Source: Rhodococcus ruber (GTDB lineage Bacteria > Actinomycetota > Actinomycetes > Mycobacteriales > Mycobacteriaceae). Taken from it: DNA of 64,000 nt. This document shows positions 32,549-41,136 of this stretch, in pieces (positions within the stretch are counted from its first letter, which is position 1; each line of letters opens with the position of its first letter). Position numbers and translations under genes: made by a program. Below the pieces are notes generated by a model. The model did not search any database and was not told where the DNA came from. It worked only from the letters and a program-made list of their open reading frames with translations. The stretch covers positions 186,001 through 250,000 of the forward strand of contig NZ_JAPWIJ010000006.1 of the NCBI RefSeq assembly GCF_027270735.1, given 5' to 3'.

Positions 32549-32609
32549 GGCATCGCGACATCGATCACCACCGTGTCACTGCGTGCCGTGGTCTCGGCCG
32601 TGAACCGCG
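32549..32609 (+). pseudogene. Relict of a second leuA 3' end (direct repeat of 15681-15741)
   Basis: These 61 bases align without gaps to the end of leuA at 15681-15741, with five mismatches. In the leuA reading frame they encode [20 protein letters not shown], against [20 protein letters not shown] in intact leuA. Four of the five differences are silent third-position changes and one is Ala to Val. The alignment stops just before the leuA stop codon and upstream of GGC/GG. The piece is not expressible as a gene. The pattern of silent changes says it comes from a leuA that was under selection, not from drift after a recent copy. It marks the right edge of the inserted segment. Confidence 0.85.
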
Positions 32610-32636
32610 GGAGCTCGGCGCACGTACAGGACAATC

Positions 32637-32822
32637 ATGGACAGTACGACCAAGCGTCAGGTCGCTGCCCTGCAGCACGCGAAGGACCAGCAGGAGGACT
32701 ACATCAAGCACGTCGCAGGTCGATCCGCATCCGAAGAGATCGCACATGCAAAGGCATTGCTGGACAACGGAACCATCGATCAGGACGAGTTCAGGGCGCT
32801 GAAGGCCAAAGCGCTGTCCTGA
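32637..32822 (+). CDS. Small SHOCT-domain protein
   Basis: A 61-residue protein. The C-terminal half, SEEIAHAKALLDNGTIDQDE followed by FRALKAKAL, is a SHOCT (short C-terminal) domain: a helix with Leu-x-x-Leu spacing and the G-x-I-x-x-x-E-F motif. The N-terminal half is helical and charged. SHOCT domains mediate oligomerisation and are often found alone in small actinobacterial proteins. The ATG at 32637 follows AGGA. It lies 28 bases after the leuA relict, which suggests it was once the gene next to leuA. Its 3' end overlaps the convergent LysR gene by 32 bases. Confidence 0.75.
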   Translation: MDSTTKRQVAALQHAKDQQEDYIKHVAGRSASEEIAHAKALLDNGTIDQDEFRALKAKALS

Positions 32823-33702
32823 ACTCGGCTTCCGCTCGGAACGCGTCGAGCACAGCGGCGATCGCCGGTAGTCGACGCGCACCGGGCCTCGTCGCGAGTT
32901 CGTAGATGCGGCCGGCCCGCACACCGGACAGTTCTCGCCGCACCAAGCCCGGATGCACGACGGCATAGCGCGGCATCAGCGCCACTCCGTGCCCGGCGGC
33001 AACAAGAGTTTCGGTCACTCGAAAGTCGTTGATACGCTGAACTACTCGTGGCTCGACGCCGGTGACGGCGGCAACAGAGAGCAGCACATCGTCCACGGGG
33101 AATCCGCCGCGGACGCTGATCCACCGCTCGTCGGTCAGCTCTCTCAGGTCCACCTTTTCGTGCTGCGCCAGTGCATGATCGGGATGCAGCACCAGGTCGA
33201 TGGGTTCGCGCATCAGGGTCGTCACCTCGATCCGCGGGCCGGCCGTCGACGGAGCCCGATCGTCCCGGTGGGTGAGCACCACGTCGTAATCGGCGAGTAG
33301 TTCGGGCACCGAGGATGCCGGCAGATCTTCGTCGCGGGCGTCGATGTCGACGTCCGAGCCCGCGAGCCGGGTCAACACTCCGGGTAGGAGCAGTGCGGCT
33401 CCGGACGGGAACAGTGCCACACGGACGCGTCCCTGCGGGGAGGCTCGATAGCGGTCCATCTCCGCTGCGGCGCGGGCCAGGGCAGCGAGAACATCATCGG
33501 TTCTGAGCACCAGTGCACGTCCGGCGTCGGTGAGTCGCAGCCGACGCCCGTGGGGCTCGAGAAGTGTCACTCCGGCCTCGCGAGCCAGCAACTTGAGCTG
33601 TTGAGACACTGCCGACGGAGTCATCGACATGGCCTCGGCGACCGATGCAACGGTTCCGCGGTCGGCCAGCTCTGCGAGAATCCGGAGCCGCTCCACGTTC
33701 AT
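32791..33702 (-). CDS. LysR-family transcription regulator
   Basis: A 303-residue regulator. The N-terminal winged helix-turn-helix (1-60) contains GTVASVAEAMSMTPSAVSQQLKLL and the C-terminal periplasmic-binding-protein-like effector domain is full length. It is divergent from an EamA transporter gene 72 bases away, the classical arrangement in which a LysR protein activates the transporter in response to its substrate, often an amino acid or metabolite to be exported. The ATG at 33702 is used. Its last 32 bases overlap the SHOCT gene on the other strand. Confidence 0.92.
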   Translation of the reverse strand: MNVERLRILAELADRGTVASVAEAMSMTPSAVSQQLKLLAREAGVTLLEPHGRRLRLTDAGRALVLRTDDVLAALARAAAEMDRYRASPQGRVRVALFPSGAALLLPGVLTRLAGSDVDIDARDEDLPASSVPELLADYDVVLTHRDDRAPSTAGPRIEVTTLMREPIDLVLHPDHALAQHEKVDLRELTDERWISVRGGFPVDDVLLSVAAVTGVEPRVVQRINDFRVTETLVAAGHGVALMPRYAVVHPGLVRRELSGVRAGRIYELATRPGARRLPAIAAVLDAFRAEAEFRTALWPSAP

Positions 33703-33774
33703 GCAGAAAATCTTAACTGTTGATGCGGATATATTCGATTGTGCTCATCATTTGCTCCCGTCACGATTGACGGC

Positions 33775-34671
33775 ATGACCACTCGCGACCGCCTGCTCGG
33801 ATTGACCGTCGCCGTGCTGTGGGGGCTGAACTTCCTCGCCATCCGCGTCGGGCTCGATCACTTTCCACCCTTCTTCTTCGCCGCGCTGCGGTTCCTGGTC
33901 ATCGCAATCCCCGTGGTGTTGTTCGTCCCACGTCCGAACGTCCCAGTGAAGTGGTTGCTGCTCTACGGATTCGGATTCGGCTTCCTTCAGTTCGCCTTCC
34001 TGTTCGCAGCGATGGCGGCAGGCATGCCCACCGGATTGGCGTCGCTCGTGCTGCAGTCGTCCGCGCCGTTCACCGTCGTTCTCGGCGCGGTTCTGCTGCG
34101 CGAACACGTCTCCCGCAGGCAGGCCATCGGCATTGCGATCGCCGTGGTCGGCATGGTGCTCATCGGTTGGGACCGTGCCCAGAACGCCACCCTGCTGCCG
34201 GTGATCCTCACTCTCCTCGCCGGCCTCGGCTGGGCCTTCGGCAACCTGGGAAATCGACTCGCCAAGTCCGATTCCCCGATGACGCTGATGCTGTGGATGA
34301 CTGTCATCCCGCCGGTGCCGATGCTGGCGCTCTCGGCGATCGTCGAGGGTCCGAGCACCGGTTGGCACGCCCTCGCCGAGTCTTTCGGTCCGACGGGCTG
34401 GCCCGGTCTGGTCGCATTGGCCTACATCGTGATTCCGGCCACCATCATCGGTAGCGGCCTCTGGAGCATTCTGATGAGTCGCAACCCTGCCGGACTGGTC
34501 GCACCGTTCTCACTCCTGGTTCCCGTGGTGGGCATCGCCGGTGCCTGGATCTTCCTCGGCGAGAACCCGTCCGTGCTGGCATTGATCGGTGGCGTCGTCG
34601 TGATCGGCGGCTGCCTCGGCGGTATGGTCGTCCGCCGGCCCGCCGAAGTGCGAGAGAAAGTGCCGGTGTGA
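33775..34671 (+). CDS. EamA/DMT-family transporter
   Basis: A 298-residue membrane protein with ten hydrophobic segments in two EamA repeats (about 5-140 and 150-290). It opens with RDRLLGLTVAVLWGLNF, typical of the family, followed by RVGLDHFPPFFFAALRF. DMT proteins of this type export amino acids or metabolites such as O-acetylserine and threonine. The ATG at 33775 was chosen over a TTG at 33739 because the conserved hydrophobic start follows at once. It is divergent from, and probably controlled by, the LysR protein. The cargo is unknown. Confidence 0.9.
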   Translation: MTTRDRLLGLTVAVLWGLNFLAIRVGLDHFPPFFFAALRFLVIAIPVVLFVPRPNVPVKWLLLYGFGFGFLQFAFLFAAMAAGMPTGLASLVLQSSAPFTVVLGAVLLREHVSRRQAIGIAIAVVGMVLIGWDRAQNATLLPVILTLLAGLGWAFGNLGNRLAKSDSPMTLMLWMTVIPPVPMLALSAIVEGPSTGWHALAESFGPTGWPGLVALAYIVIPATIIGSGLWSILMSRNPAGLVAPFSLLVPVVGIAGAWIFLGENPSVLALIGGVVVIGGCLGGMVVRRPAEVREKVPV

Positions 34672-34674
34672 GGG

Positions 34675-34734
34675 GCGGGAGTGGAGCCTGCGGAATGACC
34701 CAGGGTTAGCGGGAGTGGAGCCTGCGGAATGACC
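34675..34734 (+). repeat. Two 26-bp perfect direct repeats
   Basis: The 26-mer beginning GCGGGAGTGGAGCCTGCGG occurs at 34675-34700 and again, unchanged, at 34709-34734, a period of 34 bases. The pair sits between the EamA stop codon and the murT start. No protein or hairpin explains it. It could be a small dispersed intergenic repeat or a regulatory tandem. Confidence 0.8.
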
Positions 34735-34790
34735 GAGGGGCAGCAAGCGCCGACGTGAAACTGCACGCTCTTCTGTGCCAGACTCGGCGG

Positions 34791-36053
34791 ATGGTTGAAG
34801 TGGGTGAGCGCAGGCGTATCGGCGCACGGGGCCGTGTGGCACTGCGCGCGGCGGAGCTGGCGACCTGGGCGTCTCGCAAGGCAGGCCGGGGTAAGGGCTC
34901 GATGATCGGCGGACTCGTCGCACTCAAGATCGACCCGAACATCCTCGGCGGGCTCGGGCGTGGTCGACGCACCGTCATCGTCACCGGCACCAATGGTAAA
35001 TCCACCACCACCAGAATGACCGCCGCAGCTCTGGCCACTCTCGGCGACGTCGCCACCCAGGCGGACGGCGCGAACATGGACGCGGGCATCGTCGCGGCCC
35101 TGCACGCGCACTTCGATGCCGAGCTCGCAGCCCTCGAAGTCGACGAACTGCACGTCCCGCATGTGTCCGACGCGGTGGACCCGGCAGCCATCGTGTTGCT
35201 CAACCTCAGTCGCGATCAGCTCGACCGTGTGGGCGAGATCAACATGATCGAGCGCAAGCTACGCGCCGGCTTGGCCCGGCACCCGGAGACCGTAGTCATC
35301 GCCAACTGTGACGACGTCCTCGTCACCTCGGCCGCATTCGACGCCCCGAACGTCGTGTGGGTCGCCGCCGGTGGCGGGTGGGCAGGCGACTCGGTCAGCT
35401 GCCCCCGCACGGGCGAGCCCATCCTGTGGGAGGGCGAGCACTGGTACAGCACCGGCAGCGACTTCAAGCGTCCGACGCCGGATTGGTGGCTCGACGACGA
35501 GAATCTCTACGGTCCCGACGGCCTCGTCCTGCCGATGAAATTGGCGCTGCCCGGAAAAGCCAACCGCGGCAACGCAGCTCAAGCAGTTGCCGCAGCAGTG
35601 ACGCTGGGCGCGAGCGCAGAAGATGCCGTCGCGGCCGCGTCGAGCGTCGACGAGGTCGCGGGGCGCTACTCCACCGTCCAGTACGGATCACATTCCGTCC
35701 GAATGCTTCTCGCCAAGAACCCCGCCGGCTGGCAGGAGGCGCTGTCGATGATCGACCCCACCTGCGACGGACTCGTCATCGCCGTCAACGGCCAAGTACC
35801 GGACGGCGAAGACCTGTCGTGGCTGTGGGACGTCCGCTTCGAGCACTTCGAGAACGTCGCCGTGGTCGCCGCCGGTGAACGCGCGACCGACCTCGGGGTA
35901 CGACTGCTCTACGCGGGCTCGCAGCACACCACCGTCGCAGATCCGTTGCAGGCCATTGCTTCCTGCCCGCCGGGACGCGTCGAGGTACTCGCCAACTACA
36001 CCGCGTTCCGTGATCTCGGTCGCGCGCTGGCACGTGAGGTGAAAGATGTCTGA
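34791..36053 (+). CDS. murT: Lipid II isoglutaminyl synthase subunit MurT
   Basis: A 420-residue Mur-ligase-fold protein that, with GatD, amidates the D-glutamate of lipid II. The P-loop TGTNGKST is at 65-72, and the C-terminal DUF1727 domain includes AINGQVPDG-like sequence and SWLWDVRFE. The ribbon that in Staphylococcus aureus MurT carries four zinc cysteines is present with the spacing kept, but reads Cys204, Thr207, Ser220 and Ser223, so three of four ligands are gone. The ATG at 34791 is preferred over a GTG at 34755; no strong ribosome-binding site is visible. It overlaps gatD by eight bases. Confidence 0.93.
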   Translation: MVEVGERRRIGARGRVALRAAELATWASRKAGRGKGSMIGGLVALKIDPNILGGLGRGRRTVIVTGTNGKSTTTRMTAAALATLGDVATQADGANMDAGIVAALHAHFDAELAALEVDELHVPHVSDAVDPAAIVLLNLSRDQLDRVGEINMIERKLRAGLARHPETVVIANCDDVLVTSAAFDAPNVVWVAAGGGWAGDSVSCPRTGEPILWEGEHWYSTGSDFKRPTPDWWLDDENLYGPDGLVLPMKLALPGKANRGNAAQAVAAAVTLGASAEDAVAAASSVDEVAGRYSTVQYGSHSVRMLLAKNPAGWQEALSMIDPTCDGLVIAVNGQVPDGEDLSWLWDVRFEHFENVAVVAAGERATDLGVRLLYAGSQHTTVADPLQAIASCPPGRVEVLANYTAFRDLGRALAREVKDV

Positions 36054-36750
36054 GTCCACCGTTCGCATCGGCCTCGTTCTGCCCGATGTGATGGGCACGT
36101 ACGGCGACAACGGCAACGCGCTCATTCTGCGACAGCGGCTGCGCATGCGCGATATCGACGCCGAGGTCGTGCAGATCACCCTCAGCGATCCGGTTCCCGA
36201 TTCACTCGACGTGTACACCCTTGGTGGAGCTGAGGATTCGGCTCAACGCCTGGCGACGCGTCACCTCACTCGGTACCCGGGATTGCAGAACGCCGCAGCT
36301 CGCGGTGCGCCCGTGTTGGCGATCTGCGCCGCCATCCAGGTACTCGGCCACTGGTACGAGACCTCCGCCGGCGAACGTGTCGACGGCATCTCGCTGTTCG
36401 ACGTCACCACCGCACCACAGGCCACGCGGTCGATCGGTGAGGTCGTCACCGAACCGGCGCTCGAGGGCCTGACCCAGAAACTCACCGGCTTCGAGAACCA
36501 TCGCGGCGGAACAACTCTCGGCCTGGACGCGTCCCCATTGGCCAAGGTCACCCACGGGGTGGGGAACGGTGTCGGCGACGGACGCGAAGGCGTCGTGCAG
36601 GGTTCGGTACTCGGCACGTACATGCACGGGCCGGTACTCGCCCGAAACCCGGAGTTGGCGGACTACTTGCTGGAGCGTGCCTTGGGCACCACTCTCGCTC
36701 CGCTCGAGCTGCCCGAGGTGGCCCAACTTCGCAAGGAACGGCTGCGATAG
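36046..36750 (+). CDS. gatD: Lipid II isoglutaminyl synthase glutaminase subunit GatD
   Basis: A 234-residue class I glutamine amidotransferase that supplies ammonia to MurT. The nucleophile is Cys94 in LAICAAIQVLG, the same number as in S. aureus GatD, and the catalytic histidine lies in TYMHGPVLARNPELA. Its start codon lies eight bases inside murT, so the two subunits are translated together. The older name for such genes is cobQ2 or CobB/CobQ-like, which is misleading here. An inverted repeat follows the stop codon. Confidence 0.94.
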   Translation: MSESTVRIGLVLPDVMGTYGDNGNALILRQRLRMRDIDAEVVQITLSDPVPDSLDVYTLGGAEDSAQRLATRHLTRYPGLQNAAARGAPVLAICAAIQVLGHWYETSAGERVDGISLFDVTTAPQATRSIGEVVTEPALEGLTQKLTGFENHRGGTTLGLDASPLAKVTHGVGNGVGDGREGVVQGSVLGTYMHGPVLARNPELADYLLERALGTTLAPLELPEVAQLRKERLR

Positions 36751-36760
36751 TGCCCGCGGC

Positions 36761-36804
36761 AGTGGTGCGATCAAAGGCCCTGGGCGGCAGCTGATCGCAC
36801 CACT
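36761..36804. terminator. 13-bp inverted repeat between gatD and recR
   Basis: AGTGGTGCGATCA at 36761-36773 pairs perfectly with 36792-36804, with an 18-nt GC-rich loop. There is no T-tract. It lies between convergent genes and probably ends both transcripts. Confidence 0.65.
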
Positions 36805-36815
36805 TCCGTGTGCAC

Positions 36816-37424
36816 TCACATTCGTCGACGTCCGGTCAGAGCGCGGCCCAGCGTCAGTTCGTCGGCAAATTCGAGGTCTCCGCCCATGGGCAGGCCGGAG
36901 GCGAGGCGGGTAATGGCCAGCCCGGGAAAGTCTCGCATCATGCGCACCAGGTACGTGGCCGTTGCTTCGCCCTCGGTGTTGGGGTCGGTGGCGATGATGA
37001 CCTCGGTGACGTCCACTCCGTCGTCCTGAGTTCCCACGCGGGTCAACAACTCCCGGATTCGCAGCTGGTCCGGGCCGACGCCGTTGAGTGGATCGAGCGC
37101 CCCACCGAGCACGTGGTAGCGGCCTTTGAACTCCCGCGTACGTTCAACGGCCTGAACATCTTTGGGCTCTTCGACTACGCAGATCATGGATCGGTCGCGG
37201 CGCGAGTCCGAGCAGATTCGGCACAACTCCTTGTCCGAGACCGTGCCACAGACGATGCAGAACTGCACACCATCGCGGATTCGCTGCAGTGCGCGCATCA
37301 GCCGGTCCACCTCAGGCGGTTCGACACCCAGGAGGTGAAAGGCTATGCGCTGAGCACTTTTCGGACCGACCCCGGGGAACTTGCCGAGCTCGTCGATCAG
37401 ATCCTGTACCGGACCTTCGTACAC
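36816..37424 (-). CDS. recR: Recombination mediator RecR
   Basis: A 202-residue protein that loads RecA in the RecFOR pathway. It has the N-terminal helix-hairpin-helix ([20 protein letters not shown]), the zinc finger CIVCG and CRIC, the Toprim core ([17 protein letters not shown]) and the C-terminal Walker-like [15 protein letters not shown] region. Length is normal. The start is a GTG at 37424, nine bases after the YbaB stop codon, in the usual ybaB-recR operon. Confidence 0.97.
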   Translation of the reverse strand: MYEGPVQDLIDELGKFPGVGPKSAQRIAFHLLGVEPPEVDRLMRALQRIRDGVQFCIVCGTVSDKELCRICSDSRRDRSMICVVEEPKDVQAVERTREFKGRYHVLGGALDPLNGVGPDQLRIRELLTRVGTQDDGVDVTEVIIATDPNTEGEATATYLVRMMRDFPGLAITRLASGLPMGGDLEFADELTLGRALTGRRRM

Positions 37425-37433
37425 CCGTCTCGC

Positions 37434-37772
37434 CTAGAAGCCGGGTAGTCCGAGTGAGCCGCCGCCGAGACCGCCGGCAAGGGGGCCCAGCTTCTCGCTC
37501 GCCACGTTCTGCGCTGCCTTCGACGCATCAGCGATAGCACCGATCACCAGATCCTGGAGGGTCTCGATGTCTTCGGGGTCGACGACCTTGGGGTCGATGG
37601 TCAGTCCGACCACCTCACCGGTTCCCTTGACCGTGGCGACTACGAGTCCGCCGCCCGCCTGGCCGGTCACTTCGGTTTCCGCGATCTCGGCCTGCGCCGC
37701 CATCAGCTGCTGCTGCATCTGCTGGGCCTGCTGCAGGATCGATGCCATGTCGGGCTGCTCACCGGGTTGCAC
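37434..37772 (-). CDS. YbaB/EbfC-family nucleoid-associated protein
   Basis: A 112-residue DNA-binding protein. The helical start [19 protein letters not shown] is followed by the beta hairpin [20 protein letters not shown] and [19 protein letters not shown], all standard for YbaB/EbfC. The GTG at 37772 (VQPGEQPD) has GAGAGG eight bases upstream and is chosen over a longer frame reaching 37877. It forms an operon with recR. Family members bind DNA as dimers and are linked to recombination and repair. Confidence 0.92.
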   Translation of the reverse strand: MQPGEQPDMASILQQAQQMQQQLMAAQAEIAETEVTGQAGGGLVVATVKGTGEVVGLTIDPKVVDPEDIETLQDLVIGAIADASKAAQNVASEKLGPLAGGLGGGSLGLPGF

Positions 37773-37927
37773 TGTGCCGTCCTCTCGCGTGGGTACGAAG
37801 CGAACACCAGCGTAGCCGCACCTTGGATCGCTGTGATTCACTGCGCGTCGAATCGACATACCGACCTGAGTGTCCACAATTTCGCGGCAGACACGGGATC
37901 GCGCCTGCGGTGACGAATAGTGGACAC

Positions 37928-38293
37928 TCAGCGCAGTGCCTTCCGGCGATGCCGCACGACGGTTCGCCCTCGGTAACGAGGATCAGCGTTGCTCCGCGCG
38001 ATGGTCTTATCCGGCGGGGAGGAGTTCGCCGGCGAGAACGCTGTCGGGCCGTCGGGCGAATCGATGATCACGCGCATCAGGGGACAGAGGTCGGCAAAGA
38101 TCTGACGATCCTTGCTGCACGGGCACCTAAGCCCGGCGAAGGTTCGGCCGTCCGCCACTCTCACCGCCGCACCCATCGTGTGGATGCCGTCCTCATCAGG
38201 TCCCGCATCCGTCGACGAATCGATTGTCTGCCTGGCCAGTTCGACCAGCGTCCGATCCCCGTCGGTCGCGGGTAGTGCGGAAGAGAAGGACAC
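37928..38293 (-). pseudogene. Truncated cytidine-deaminase-like gene lacking the zinc/catalytic segment
   Basis: The 121-codon frame begins like actinobacterial cytidine/blasticidin deaminase-type proteins (LVELARQTIDSSTDAGPDED then GAAVRVADGRTFAGL). It then jumps directly to a segment like their second zinc motif (CPCSKDRQIFADLCP). The intervening part with the first ligand and catalytic glutamate (C/H-A-E) is missing, and the C-terminus is an unrelated basic tail. This suggests an internal deletion and decay. The start codon would be GTG. If expressed, it should be inactive as a deaminase. The family assignment is from memory of the sequence pattern. Confidence 0.5.
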
Positions 38294-38350
38294 GACGCGC
38301 GCCCCGTGCCTGAGGATCCGTCAGTTCTGACCACCCGTACCCTGTGGGGC

Positions 38351-39001
38351 ATGACGCCGCCTGCGAGCCCCTCCCCTCGCAAGCGCCGCGTCACTGCCGA
38401 GACCATGGCCGAAGCAGGAATTGCCCTCACGTTGCCGAAAGTATCGGTGAAGTCGGTGGCTCAGAGCCTGGGCGTCTCGATCGTCGCGATCTACAACAAC
38501 ATCGAGGATCTGTGCGCGCTCAAAGCCCTGGTGGCGGAAGAAATTCTCCGCCGATGGTCGCCGCCGCTTCCCGGTGACGACGAATCGATGCACGACGCTC
38601 TGCTGACACTCGCCTCCGCGATGCGCAAGCTGGTGCACTCCAACCCGGGCATCGCGGAGTATCTGATCGGTCTGACTCCCAGTTCCATCGACGCGATTCG
38701 GATGGCCGACGTCGTGCAGACGCGCTACCGAGTGCGCTACGACCTCACCCCCAAGCAGGCGACGTGGGCCGTCATCACCGTCGTCGAGCACGCGATTGCA
38801 CTGGCAGAGATCGTCTACAACGATGCCCGACGCGATCGTGAATACGACGACGCGATTGCCGCACGTACCGACCTCGACACGTTGCCCGGGGCCTACGACA
38901 CGATCGACCGCGGACCCGACGGAATGTTCCTGTGGTCGATGCGCACCGTGGTGGTCGGGACCCTGGCGCTCATCCAGGCCCCCGACTTCGAGCTGGCCTA
39001 G
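38351..39001 (+). CDS. TetR-family transcription regulator
   Basis: A 216-residue regulator. The helix-turn-helix is in LPKVSVKSVAQSLGVSIVAIYNNI (about 27-55), and the C-terminal domain resembles TetR_C-type pockets. The ATG at 38351 is preceded by a TACCCT -10 (38338-38343) with seven bases between, and no ribosome-binding site, so the message is probably leaderless. Its stop codon overlaps the convergent SRPBCC gene by four bases. Targets are unknown. Confidence 0.85.
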   Translation: MTPPASPSPRKRRVTAETMAEAGIALTLPKVSVKSVAQSLGVSIVAIYNNIEDLCALKALVAEEILRRWSPPLPGDDESMHDALLTLASAMRKLVHSNPGIAEYLIGLTPSSIDAIRMADVVQTRYRVRYDLTPKQATWAVITVVEHAIALAEIVYNDARRDREYDDAIAARTDLDTLPGAYDTIDRGPDGMFLWSMRTVVVGTLALIQAPDFELA

Positions 39002-39432
39002 ACCAATTCACGACGCAGGTTCTCCAGCGTCGCGGCCTGGATCTTCTTCAGGCCGAGCGGGGCGAACGTCTTCTCGAAGAACCCGCCGATTCCGCCCGCG
39101 CCCTTCCATTCCGTCGTCGTGGTAACCGCCGTACCGCCGTCGTCCGGGGCTACCGACCAGGTTGTGACCATGGAGGAGTTGGCGTCCCGTTCGGTGATGG
39201 TCGATCCGGCGACCGAGACCGTCGCGGCGACGTTGCGCACCCGCTTCTCGGTGGCCTGCAGGGTCCACTTCGCCACCGTTCCGTCTCCCTGACCGCCCTG
39301 GACCACCTCGTAGTCGCGGTACTGCTGAGGCAGGATGCGGGGGCGGACCGTCTCGTAGTCGGCGAGAGCAGCAAGCACCCGATCCGGGGTGGTTGCGATG
39401 GTGACGGAACTGGATGCGCTGACCTGAGCCAC
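38998..39432 (-). CDS. SRPBCC-family protein (polyketide cyclase/START-like)
   Basis: A 144-residue protein of the START-like ligand-binding fold. The start AQVSASSSVTIATTPDRVLA is typical of SRPBCC proteins; then come a beta-rich core and the C-terminal long helix (FEKTFAPLGLKKIQAATLEN). It has the same position as Rv3718c in M. tuberculosis, as I recall the map. The GTG start has AGAAGGAGA upstream. It probably binds a hydrophobic ligand; an enzymatic role is not shown. Confidence 0.85.
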   Translation of the reverse strand: MAQVSASSSVTIATTPDRVLAALADYETVRPRILPQQYRDYEVVQGGQGDGTVAKWTLQATEKRVRNVAATVSVAGSTITERDANSSMVTTWSVAPDDGGTAVTTTTEWKGAGGIGGFFEKTFAPLGLKKIQAATLENLRRELV

Positions 39433-39690
39433 GGAAACGTTCTCCTTCTATAGCGAACGGGATGTGCATTCATCCTGCCTCGCCGAGCGCTCACCTTCGG
39501 CATCGCGTCGAACGGCATGTGGCGTGCCTCACAAAGAAAATTCTCAGCGGGCAAAACACATGCATGCTGCAACCATTTTGTCTGAATTATGATGATTCCC
39601 AGCCCCGTTTCGGCAACAGTTGCGTGAAGTTTCACCGGTCGGACGCCCACGCCGGTGGATACCGAGCAGTACGAGATATAGCGTCTGTAC

Positions 39691-41136
39691 GTGGCTTCAG
39701 TGAATACTCTTCTCGGACGACGGCCAGAACCGAGGGAGAGCGGTTACGCAGCGCACCGATCGGGTGTCGAGCAGTTGCTTCGCAGCTATCGCGCGATCCC
39801 CACCGATGCGACGGTGCGTCTGGCGAAGAAGACGTCCAACCTGTTTCGGGCCAGGACGACATCGAACACCCCGGGACTCGACGTGTCCGGCCTGAGCAAG
39901 GTCATCACCGTCGATCCCGCTGCAGGCACAGCCGACGTCGCGGGCATGTGCACCTACGAAGACCTCGTCGACGCGACGCTTCCCTACGGTCTCGCCCCCC
40001 TCGTCGTCCCGCAGCTCAAAACGATCACCCTCGGCGGAGCCGTCACCGGCCTGGGCATCGAGTCGACGTCCTTTCGCAGTGGGCTCCCGCACGAGTCGGT
40101 ACTCGAGATCGACGTCCTCACCGGCAGCGGCGAGATCGTCACCGCAACGCCCGAGGGCGAACATGCCGACCTCTACTGGGGCTTCCCCAATTCCTATGGA
40201 ACCCTCGGTTACTCGACCCGGCTGAAGATCCAGCTCGAGCCCGTGCTGCCGTATGTCGCGTTGCGCCACCTACGGTTCCACGACCTCGAGGCCCTTCAGT
40301 CCACGATGGATACCATCGTCACCCACCGCGAGTACGACGGCATCGAGGTCCAATACCTCGACGGCGTGGTCTTCAGCGCCGACGAAAGCTACCTCACGCT
40401 CGGCCTTCAGACCGACGAACCCGGGCCGGTCAGCGACTACACAGGCGCAGACATCTTCTACCGCTCGATCCAGCACGATTCGGACACACCGAAGACCGAC
40501 CGGCTGACCATTCACGATTACTTGTGGCGCTGGGACACCGACTGGTTCTGGTGCTCTCGCGCATTCGGAACCCAGAACCCGACAATTCGACGCTTCTGGC
40601 CGCGCAAGTATCGACGCAGCAGCTTCTACTGGAAGCTGATCGGCCTCGACCGCAAGTACGACATCGCCGATCGACTCGAGAAGCGTAAGGGAAATCCGCC
40701 ACGCGAACGCGTCGTACAGGATGTCGAAGTTCCGATCGAACACACCGCAGGATTCGTGTCGTGGTTCCTCGACAACATTCCGATCGAGCCGTTGTGGTTG
40801 TGCCCGTTGCGACTTCGTGAGCCGGCGGCGCCCGGCGCCAATCCGGCTCGGCCGTGGCCGCTGTACCCACTCGAGCCCAAACGCACCTACGTCAACATCG
40901 GCTTCTGGTCCTCGGTACCGATAGTCGCCGGCGAACCCGAGGGTGCAGCGAACCGCGCCATCGAGAAGAAAGTCACCGACTTCGACGGGCATAAATCGCT
41001 GTACTCGGACGCTTACTACACCGAGGATGAATTCGCCGTGCTGTACGGCGGCGACAGATACGTCGAGCTGAAAAAGAAATATGATCCCGAAACCCGATTG
41101 TTGGATTTGTACTCGAAGGCGGTGCAACGCAAATGA
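39691..41136 (+). CDS. DHCR24-like FAD-dependent oxidoreductase paired with a fatty-acyl methyltransferase
   Basis: A 481-residue flavoprotein with an N-terminal PCMH-type FAD-binding domain (about 45-220). The stretch LAPLVVPQLKTITLGGAVTG, then GIESTSFRSGL and WGFPNSYGTLGYSTRLKI, is strikingly like delta24-sterol reductase (DHCR24/DIMINUTO). Its stop overlaps the start of the next gene, a cyclopropane-synthase-like methyltransferase. The same pairing (BfaA/BfaB or TmsA/TmsB) makes 10-methyl-branched fatty acids, where the flavoprotein reduces the methylene intermediate. This pair appears to be the Rv3719-Rv3720 counterpart. The GTG at 39691 follows a TAGCGT -10 by six bases, a probable leaderless start. 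Confidence 0.85.
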   Translation: MASVNTLLGRRPEPRESGYAAHRSGVEQLLRSYRAIPTDATVRLAKKTSNLFRARTTSNTPGLDVSGLSKVITVDPAAGTADVAGMCTYEDLVDATLPYGLAPLVVPQLKTITLGGAVTGLGIESTSFRSGLPHESVLEIDVLTGSGEIVTATPEGEHADLYWGFPNSYGTLGYSTRLKIQLEPVLPYVALRHLRFHDLEALQSTMDTIVTHREYDGIEVQYLDGVVFSADESYLTLGLQTDEPGPVSDYTGADIFYRSIQHDSDTPKTDRLTIHDYLWRWDTDWFWCSRAFGTQNPTIRRFWPRKYRRSSFYWKLIGLDRKYDIADRLEKRKGNPPRERVVQDVEVPIEHTAGFVSWFLDNIPIEPLWLCPLRLREPAAPGANPARPWPLYPLEPKRTYVNIGFWSSVPIVAGEPEGAANRAIEKKVTDFDGHKSLYSDAYYTEDEFAVLYGGDRYVELKKKYDPETRLLDLYSKAVQRK

